From Candidatus Poribacteria bacterium (GTDB lineage: Bacteria > Poribacteria > WGA-4E > WGA-3G), in NCBI GenBank assembly GCA_009835515.1, contig VXXH01000293.1:1-13115 (forward strand): 13,115 nucleotides of DNA. The letters run 5' to 3'. Positions 7,140 through 13,115 of the stretch are shown here, piece after piece; positions within the stretch are counted from its first letter, which is position 1, and every line of letters begins with the position of its first letter. The notes under the pieces were generated by a model. That model saw nothing but the letters and a program-made list of their open reading frames with translations, was not told where the DNA came from and searched no databases. A program made the position numbers and the translations under genes.

Positions 7140-7283
7140 TGTGGTTACATGAAGATTAATTTATTAATTCGGTAATGTCAGAACGTCCGATGAATCGCAC
7201 TACTACGAACCCGCTCGTTTGTAGTAGGGCAATTTATTGCACGTCAATTACCGAAATATTTTCTTAAACTTCATCAAACCACA
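7140..7283. mobile_element. MITE-like palindrome between groEL and its terminator
   Basis: TGTGGTTACATGAAG..TTCGGTAAT (7140-7176) is an imperfect inverted copy of ATTACCGAAA..TTCATCAAACCACA (7247-7283), so 37-bp terminal arms frame a ~70-bp centre. The centre contains a second hairpin, CTACTACGAAC/GTTTGTAGTAG (about 7199-7227). A sequence closely matching the left arm recurs at 12937-12967, and a weaker relative near 9520-9535. No gene is inside. Transcription of groESL would run through it. Confidence 0.6.
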
Positions 7284-7306
7284 CCTACTGATTCAAATGT
7301 AGTGCT

Positions 7307-9239
<1,933 letters not shown>

Positions 9240-9357
9240 GTCGTTGAATTCCTCCTTGAGTTTGGCGTAAAAAATTATAGAGAGAGGCGCGAATGCCTCC
9301 GCTTCGTACCTGTTTATCATGAAACGGTAAAATAGAGACCGTCTTCACGTATATCTT

Positions 9358-9375
9358 TAGCAATTTTCGTGCCAA
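9358..9375 (-). promoter_or_regulatory. Sigma-54 (RpoN) promoter of groES-groEL
   Basis: The - strand reads TTGGCACGAAAATTGCTA, an exact match to the -24/-12 consensus TGGCACG-N4-TTGC(A/T) with correct spacing. The GG lies at 9372-9373 and the GC at 9360-9361. Initiation would fall near 9348, leaving a ~109-nt leader before the groES ATG. I found no competing sigma-70 promoter of comparable quality and no TTAGCACTC-N9-GAGTGCTAA inverted repeat. Confidence 0.75.
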
Positions 9376-9416
9376 ACGCCAAACCTGCCAGCGCGTCAGC
9401 GTTACCGCGGAATCCG

Positions 9417-9494
9417 TGACATTTTGGCAGGTTTTTAACCGTGACAAATTGACGCTATCAAAATTAAGGTTGGCGATATTGTGCCATTTTGACA
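9417..9494 (-). promoter_or_regulatory. Three palindromic boxes upstream of the sigma-54 promoter
   Basis: Three 13-mers fit the dyad TGNCANNNTGNCA. On the - strand they are TGTCAAAATGGCA (9482-9494), CGTCAATTTGTCA (9442-9454, one deviation) and TGCCAAAATGTCA (9417-9429). Their centres lie about 140, 100 and 75 nt upstream of the predicted start, the usual range for enhancer-binding-protein sites. A longer inverted repeat, AAACCTGCCA (9381-9390)/TGGCAGGTTT (9425-9434), overlaps the proximal box. They do not fit the NifA TGT-N10-ACA site exactly. Confidence 0.5.
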
Positions 9495-9555
9495 CGAATG
9501 GATGAATAAGGTAGGGCGCGGTTAATGAAGATTAAGAATACGGAAGATTAAGAAT

Positions 9556-9745
9556 AGGACTTACGCATTTCGTTTTAAAGTCCCCCTGATAAGGGGCGGG
9601 GAATGCCCATAAGGCATTCATACCCGGGGAAGCCCACACGGGCTTCATACCGTTGATTCTGATTCTTTAGGGGGTTGAAAGGGAAACCAAATTACCGCTT
9701 TTTGCGCCCTAAATACCTGATATTTGCTCAATTTGCGTAAGTCCT
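9556..9745. mobile_element. MITE with AGGACTTACGCA terminal inverted repeats
   Basis: A perfect 12-bp terminal repeat, AGGACTTACGCA (9556-9567), is matched by TGCGTAAGTCCT (9734-9745), giving a 190-bp element with no gene. Three hairpins follow one another inside: CCCC-tgataa-GGGG (9583-9596), GAATGCC-cataa-GGCATTC (9601-9619) and GAAGCCC-acac-GGGCTTC (9629-9646). The latter two are each followed by ATACC. Terminal repeats with this core occur in MITEs of several bacterial groups, including cyanobacteria. A transposase would have to act from elsewhere. Confidence 0.7.
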
Positions 9746-9764
9746 GAAGAATTTATATTCTCAA

Positions 9765-10754
9765 CTATCTCGTAGCAGGACACGGCTCCACTTGACCGGT
9801 TTCGCCTGAACGGTAGGCGGCGGCGAGAATCTCGTTTGCCCGCAACCCATCAAATCCTGTAGTGATTGGCGATGCCCCCTGTTGCACACAGGCTGCAAAA
9901 TGTTCAAACTGGCACTGATATAGGTCCTCGTATTGCGACGGGATCAACTGCCGTTCACCACCGAAGTAGGTTTTCATTTTCCAACCGTCGTCGTTGTAAA
10001 CCCAGACAGTGCCTTCTGTCCCATAGAGTTCCAAAACGATGTCGCACTGCGGGACAGAGAAACTGAGGTCTGTAAACGCCTGCGCGCCGTTATCAAAACG
10101 CATGAAGATACCTCCGGTTTCTTCAACACGGATGCCTTGGGTTGCGCTGTTATAGAATGCACTGACAGCATTCACCTCGCCGATAAGATAGCGGAGCAGG
10201 TCTATACTGTGGGGTCCGAGATCCATGAAGCATCCGCCGCCCCCCTCTTCGGGTTGCGCACGCCATTCGTCGGGCGCGAGTTGATACTGTTTCAGGAACG
10301 GCATACGTCCATGCACGAGCTGCCCGAAACGTCCTTCGCCTATCCATGTTCGGATCTGCTGAAAACAGGAATGGAATCGGAATAGGAAACAGACTTGCAG
10401 ATGCACACCGTTGGCATCACAAGCGGCGATCATTTCTGTGCATTCCTGTGGCGTGAGTGCCATCGGTTTATCACAAAGCACGTGCAAGCCGCGTTCGGCT
10501 GCAGCGATGACCTGTTGGGCGTGTAGGTGGACGGGGGTTGAGACGTAAATTGCATTGAGTGCGTCGTCTGAGAGAAGTGCATCAACGGTGGTATAAGCGT
10601 TGGTTGCGCCGTGTTCATGTGCGAGTCGTTCTGCGCGTGCGGTATCGCGTGAGAGCAGCGCGTGAAGTTCCGCACCATCCGCTTTTTGGATGGCTGGCAT
10701 CGCCCGCCGTTGTGCAACGCTCCCAGCACCCAGCACGCCCCATTTTAAGCTCAT
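9765..10754 (-). CDS. Gfo/Idh/MocA-family NAD(P)-dependent oxidoreductase
   Basis: The protein has 329 residues. The N-terminal Rossmann domain opens with WGVLGAGSVAQ (Gly9, Gly11, Ala14, the GxGxxA nucleotide loop). CDKPMA (94-99) carries the catalytic Lys96 of the EKP-type motif, and STPVHLHAQQ precedes it. The C-terminal domain has GGGGCFMDLGPHSIDLLRYL (171-190), with the conserved Asp178, His182 and Asp185. Such enzymes oxidise or reduce sugars, inositols or related cyclic polyols with NAD(P); the substrate cannot be read from the sequence. GAGG lies 10 nt before the ATG. A MITE lies downstream, and the ~196-bp repeat lies between this gene and the transporter gene upstream on the same strand. 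Confidence 0.92.
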   Translation of the reverse strand: MSLKWGVLGAGSVAQRRAMPAIQKADGAELHALLSRDTARAERLAHEHGATNAYTTVDALLSDDALNAIYVSTPVHLHAQQVIAAAERGLHVLCDKPMALTPQECTEMIAACDANGVHLQVCFLFRFHSCFQQIRTWIGEGRFGQLVHGRMPFLKQYQLAPDEWRAQPEEGGGGCFMDLGPHSIDLLRYLIGEVNAVSAFYNSATQGIRVEETGGIFMRFDNGAQAFTDLSFSVPQCDIVLELYGTEGTVWVYNDDGWKMKTYFGGERQLIPSQYEDLYQCQFEHFAACVQQGASPITTGFDGLRANEILAAAYRSGETGQVEPCPATR

Positions 10755-10791
10755 TATTTTTTGACCTCATCTGTATTTTGTTATGGATCGT

Positions 10792-10820
10792 ATTATACAC
10801 GATTTTTGGAAATACCGCAA
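10792..10820 (-). promoter_or_regulatory. Possible promoter of the Gfo/Idh/MocA gene
   Basis: On the - strand TATAAT (10797-10792) lies 17 nt after TTGCGG (10820-10815), about 38 nt before the ATG. The -10 is perfect but the -35 is weak. The promoter sits just downstream of the dispersed repeat. Confidence 0.4.
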
Positions 10821-10827
10821 CGGTTTT

Positions 10828-11027
10828 CAGTTTTAACAGTTATCAGTTGTCAGAGCGATTTTTTCTGCGAAAAAATCTGTCAGTTTTAACAGTTGTCAGT
10901 CGTCAGTACGATTTTTCTGCGAAAAATCTTTCAGTTTTCAGTAAAGAGACCTTTTGCATTGTCCCAATCCTCTTTTAACTGATAACTGATAACCGATAAC
11001 TGACAACCATAAAAACTGATAACTATT
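10828..11027 (-). repeat. ~196-bp dispersed repeat, copy 2 (inverted)
   Basis: Read on the - strand, this is nearly identical to 4430-4625, including AAAAGAGGATTGGGACAATG, both GATTTTT..AAAAATC hairpins and the TCAGTTA heptamers. It lies between the stop of the transporter gene and the Gfo/Idh/MocA gene, both on the - strand. Relative to its downstream gene it therefore has the same orientation as copy 1. Confidence 0.8.
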
Positions 11028-11042
11028 CCCCCTGACAACTAA

Positions 11043-11798
11043 TCAACCCAAAAGTAGATGTATCCCTGTGGCGAATAGGAAGAACAAGACGATCTTTGAA
11101 AAAAGGCGTTCTGACACACGGTTGTTCAGTGAGATACCTGTTAGCACGACGAGTCCGATGAAGGGTAGGAGCGCGATGGCTTCAACTAAAATCTCGAAAG
11201 AGAAAAGATCGAGTTGGTAATAGAACGGGATTTTGATAAGATTGAGTGAGAAATAGGTGGCGGTTGTTGTCGCGACGAAGGCGGTGTTACTCAAACGTTG
11301 CGGAAGGAGATACATAACGACGACGAGTCCACCCATGTGTGCAAGCGTTGAAAACGCCCCGGCAAACATCCCTGCGAGCAGCCCTTGCCACCTTTTAAAT
11401 TGGAGTGCTGTGTCGGTCGATTCCCCCGAGTTGCCGAGCAACGGTTGCCAGTAGGGACGCAGGAACTCCAGCACTGCAAAGAGACACGCGGTGCCGCCGA
11501 TCACCTTCTTGAGATGAACATCGGAGATGTCCTTTAAAATCAGGCTTGCGAGGACGATACCGAGGACAGAACCGAGGATAAGACGTGTGACGCTTTGGCG
11601 GTGCCATCGTTTCCAATAGTGCCGGAGTGAGAAGACATCGGTCGAAAAGAGCAGCAGGAGCATGAGTCCAATGACGTTCCGTGCGCTGCGGAAGTGCGCG
11701 AACATCGGGACAACGATCATACCGATGCCGCCGCCGAAGCCAGCTTTGCTGACACCGGTGAGCCATGCGCCGAAGCAGAGGATAACGATTTCTGTGAT
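11043..11798 (-). CDS. TSUP (TauE/SafE) family membrane transporter with AUC start
   Basis: The protein has 251 residues if translation starts at the ATC at 11798. It is a hydrophobic protein with about eight membrane segments and two related halves. The first half opens with LTGVSKAGFGGGIGMIVVP (13-31). The second has GAFSTLAHMGGLVVVMYLLP (147-166). This duplicated pattern marks the TauE/SafE family, exporters or importers of sulfite, sulfoacetate and other small organic or sulfur anions; the substrate here is unknown. The first ATG, at 11720, would delete the first membrane segment and the family motif. The in-frame region between there and a stop at about 11855 has no ATG, GTG or TTG, but the ATC sits 7 nt after AGGAGG and ~20 nt after a strong promoter. 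A sequencing error or ATG-to-ATC mutation is the alternative. Confidence 0.85.
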   Translation of the reverse strand: MTEIVILCFGAWLTGVSKAGFGGGIGMIVVPMFAHFRSARNVIGLMLLLLFSTDVFSLRHYWKRWHRQSVTRLILGSVLGIVLASLILKDISDVHLKKVIGGTACLFAVLEFLRPYWQPLLGNSGESTDTALQFKRWQGLLAGMFAGAFSTLAHMGGLVVVMYLLPQRLSNTAFVATTTATYFSLNLIKIPFYYQLDLFSFEILVEAIALLPFIGLVVLTGISLNNRVSERLFSKIVLFFLFATGIHLLLG

Positions 11799-11805
11799 GG
11801 TGATG

Positions 11806-11811
11806 CCTCCT
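11806..11811 (-). promoter_or_regulatory. Shine-Dalgarno pointing to an ATC start
   Basis: AGGAGG on the - strand ends 7 nt before ATC (11798-11796) in the transporter frame. No standard start codon lies in that frame within reach, so this site decides the unusual start. Confidence 0.6.
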
Positions 11812-11824
11812 TTTGGGTGGCGTA

Positions 11825-11853
11825 AGTATAACGGGTTATTGATAAATTGTCAA
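11825..11853 (-). promoter_or_regulatory. Sigma-70-type promoter of the TSUP transporter gene
   Basis: On the - strand TTGACA (11853-11848) and TATACT (11830-11825) are spaced by exactly 17 nt. The transcript would start near 11818, giving a leader of about 20 nt that contains the AGGAGG site. Confidence 0.8.
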
Positions 11854-11872
11854 GCACACACCTGAGAATTAT

Positions 11873-11901
11873 TTGACATCCCCACTGAAATGTGATACAA
11901 T
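11873..11901 (+). promoter_or_regulatory. Sigma-70-type promoter of the rpsU operon
   Basis: TTGACA (11873-11878) and TACAAT (11896-11901) with 17-nt spacing lie 47 nt before the rpsU ATG. It is divergent from the transporter promoter, with only 19 nt between the two -35 boxes. Confidence 0.8.
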
Positions 11902-11948
11902 TTATACAATGTTTTCGAGATTTCAAATTCCAATGGAGGTTCAAAGCA

Positions 11949-12194
11949 ATGGTTCAAGTAGAAGTGAGTGTAGACTCAGGTGAAGCGTTTGATCGCGCTT
12001 TGGCACGTTTTAAAAAGATGTGTGGTAAAGCCGGTATCGTTACAGAGATTAAAAAGCGGAGTTTCTATGAGAAACCGAGCGAAAAACGGCGTAGGATTGA
12101 GATGAAACGGCAGCGGAAAGTCAAACCCCGTAGAGTGGGTGAGCGTCCGCAGTATTATAACGGCGGTAGTGGCGGCGGTGGCAGTTCCCGCTAA
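11949..12194 (+). CDS. rpsU: 30S ribosomal protein bS21
   Basis: The protein has 81 residues. The start MVQVEVSVDSGEAFDRAL at 11949 is chosen because TGGAGG lies just upstream; longer in-frame ORFs begin inside the promoter. bS21 sits near the anti-Shine-Dalgarno region of 16S rRNA and aids initiation. RFKKMCGKAGIVTEIKKRSFYEKPSEKRRR (about 20-49) is the conserved core, continued by the very basic MKRQRKVKPRR. The protein is longer than the usual ~58-71 residues because of a tail, RPQYYNGGSGGGGSSR, rich in glycine and serine and probably disordered. It is the first gene of a two-gene operon with a dsRNA-binding protein gene. Confidence 0.95.
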   Translation: MVQVEVSVDSGEAFDRALARFKKMCGKAGIVTEIKKRSFYEKPSEKRRRIEMKRQRKVKPRRVGERPQYYNGGSGGGGSSR

Positions 12195-12214
12195 AACGGC
12201 CCGAGGAGGAATGC

Positions 12215-12736
12215 ATGGCAGATTTGGCACCTGACGAGGCTTCGGAAAATTACAAAGGACTTTTGATTCAATATTGCCAAGAACGGGGCATGCAGCAACC
12301 GACGTACACGGAGACACAACACGGTCCGGCGGATGCGCCTTGTTGGCAGGTGACCGTATCTTACGGTGACCATGTCCATGAGACCCCAGAACCCGTCCCC
12401 GGTTCAAAAAAGTTTGCACACCAAATCGCGTCGCAGCAAGTATTAGCCGAAATCAATTCACGGCGCGAAAGCTTTTTGGCAGGTGATACGACCGGGAAAA
12501 TACCTATGCCTGTGCCAGAAGAAAATGGTGCGCCTGCGTCTGTGCCGATCGAAGTGCCTATGCCGCTCGTGTCGAGTGCGTTGACGATTGCGAATGAACG
12601 GCTTACGACATCGCAACCCTCGCGATATCGAACGCTTACAGATGCCGAATTCTCGGAAAAGCTCTCTAAATTGACATTACAGATTGTTCAAAGCCTGCTT
12701 GAGAGAGCAGAGAAGGATAAGGTCACATTTCGGTAG
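12215..12736 (+). CDS. Stand-alone double-stranded RNA-binding domain protein
   Basis: The protein has 173 residues. Residues 11-80 fit a dsRNA-binding domain of the type at the end of RNase III: ENYKGLLIQYCQER (helix 1), QPTYTETQHGPADAPCWQVTVSY with Gly37-Pro38 (strands), and GSKKFAHQIASQQVLAEI (63-80), where Gly-Ser-Lys-Lys starts the RNA-contacting second helix. No RNase III catalytic domain or other enzyme domain is present. A proline-rich linker (about 95-120) leads to a C-terminal amphipathic helix (FSEKLSKLTLQIVQSLLERAEKD, about 146-168) that could dimerise or bind a partner. GAGGAGG lies 5 nt before the ATG, and the gap to rpsU is 20 nt, so the genes share the rpsU promoter and the terminator at 12778. 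A role in ribosome or RNA metabolism is inferred only from the context. Confidence 0.75.
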   Translation: MADLAPDEASENYKGLLIQYCQERGMQQPTYTETQHGPADAPCWQVTVSYGDHVHETPEPVPGSKKFAHQIASQQVLAEINSRRESFLAGDTTGKIPMPVPEENGAPASVPIEVPMPLVSSALTIANERLTTSQPSRYRTLTDAEFSEKLSKLTLQIVQSLLERAEKDKVTFR

Positions 12737-12777
12737 TAGCGTTGTCAGTCTTTTCATAGGTAGTCTACTTTTTCGCT

Positions 12778-12808
12778 GGCGAGGTTTATAGCCTCGCCGT
12801 TTTTTTTT
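12778..12808 (+). terminator. Rho-independent terminator of the rpsU operon
   Basis: GGCGAGG-tttatag-CCTCGCC forms a perfect 7-bp stem followed by G and nine T residues, 41 nt after the stop of the dsRNA-binding protein gene. Confidence 0.9.
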
Positions 12809-12847
12809 CTCAATTTGCAGTTATCCGTATTTTCTCCAGGCCCGGTA

Positions 12848-12974
12848 GGTTCGGTTTTGCGGTGTACACACCTGCCCCCCTGATAAGGGGGGTTTCTTGC
12901 GATCTGCATTCCTAACCGAACCGGACTTCCCTAAAAATTACCGAATTAAAAAATTAATCTTCATCAACCGAACC
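12848..12974. repeat. Palindromic repeat cluster with GGTTCGGTT arms
   Basis: GGTTCGGTT (12848-12856) is answered by AACCGAACC at 12914-12922 and again at 12966-12974. Between the first two lies CCCCCC-tgataa-GGGGGG (12875-12892), the same CCCCTGATAAGGGG motif seen inside the MITE at 9583-9596. Between the last two lies 12937-12967, which closely matches (one mismatch over the first 28 bases) the reverse complement of the left arm of the element at 7140-7176. This looks like nested remnants of small elements, with no gene. Confidence 0.5.
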
Positions 12975-13057
12975 GGATCCTCCGCGGAAACCTTGAAAAC
13001 TTCAAACCGCTCTTGAATCCCGTAGGGTTTATTTGCTTGACATCTGCTTTCTCAACA

Positions 13058-13080
13058 CCGTTCTACCCAACCTACAATAC
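13058..13080. repeat. Solo copy of the palindromic element's end
   Basis: CCGTTCTACCCAACCTAC followed by AATACT matches 1262-1285 in all but one base. The partner arm is not visible nearby, so this is either a solo end or a degraded copy. The remaining bases from 12975 to the window end show no gene. Confidence 0.55.
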
Positions 13081-13115
13081 TGGGTTTTCAGTCCCTTGTG
13101 ATGGGTTCTCTTATC

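Noticed and set aside
9284..9299. Attenuator-like hairpin GAGGC/GCCTC in the groES leader followed by a T-rich run
   Set aside because: The stem is only 5 bp and the T-run begins about 9 nt away, so it is not a convincing terminator.
9482..9494. NifA site (TGT-N10-ACA) in the groES upstream region
   Set aside because: The closest match, TGTCAAAATGGCACA, has a 9-nt spacer, and the other boxes do not fit.
9240..9500. CIRCE/HrcA operator upstream of groES
   Set aside because: No TTAGCACTC-N9-GAGTGCTAA or near match was found on either strand.

Overview
The window looks like a chromosomal segment of a Gram-negative, probably uncultured bacterium. Two genes encode predicted outer-membrane or periplasmic lipoproteins, one encodes a heptosyltransferase-like family 9 glycosyltransferase, and groES-groEL is of ordinary bacterial type. 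Intergenic spaces are packed with short palindromic elements and heptamer-type TCAGTTA repeats. That repeat style, together with the sulfatase-like and Gfo/Idh/MocA genes, reminds me of Candidatus Poribacteria genomes, but no marker here proves it.

Layout, left to right. (1) The 3' part of a PLP-dependent class I/II aminotransferase (+) runs off the left edge. (2) A spacer holds a hairpin, a ~240-bp palindromic MITE-like element and a fragment of a repeat that recurs elsewhere. (3) A tight + strand operon follows: a sulfatase-superfamily hydrolase with Thr at the usual formylglycine position, a gluzincin (HELTH) lipoprotein, and a small discoidin-like lipoprotein. (4) A ~196-bp repeat lies immediately before a GT9 glycosyltransferase gene. 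(5) On the - strand are an Rpn-family PD-(D/E)XK nuclease with its own sigma-70 promoter, then groEL and groES. A palindromic element separates the groEL stop from a strong terminator. (6) Upstream of groES are an exact sigma-54 promoter and three palindromic TGNCANNNTGNCA boxes. I found no CIRCE operator. (7) A MITE with AGGACTTACGCA ends precedes, on the map, a Gfo/Idh/MocA oxidoreductase (-). A second, inverted copy of the ~196-bp repeat lies upstream of that gene. (8) A TSUP-family transporter (-) appears to start at AUC. (9) Divergently, rpsU (+) is followed 20 nt later by a gene for a stand-alone double-stranded-RNA-binding-domain protein, and the pair closes with a strong terminator. 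(10) The right end is gene-free and holds more repeat fragments.

The most interesting points are the predicted sigma-54/enhancer control of groESL, the S21-dsRBD gene pair, the AUC start of the transporter, and the ~196-bp repeat that always lies in the same orientation relative to the gene it precedes. All functions are inferred from sequence patterns alone; no database search was possible.
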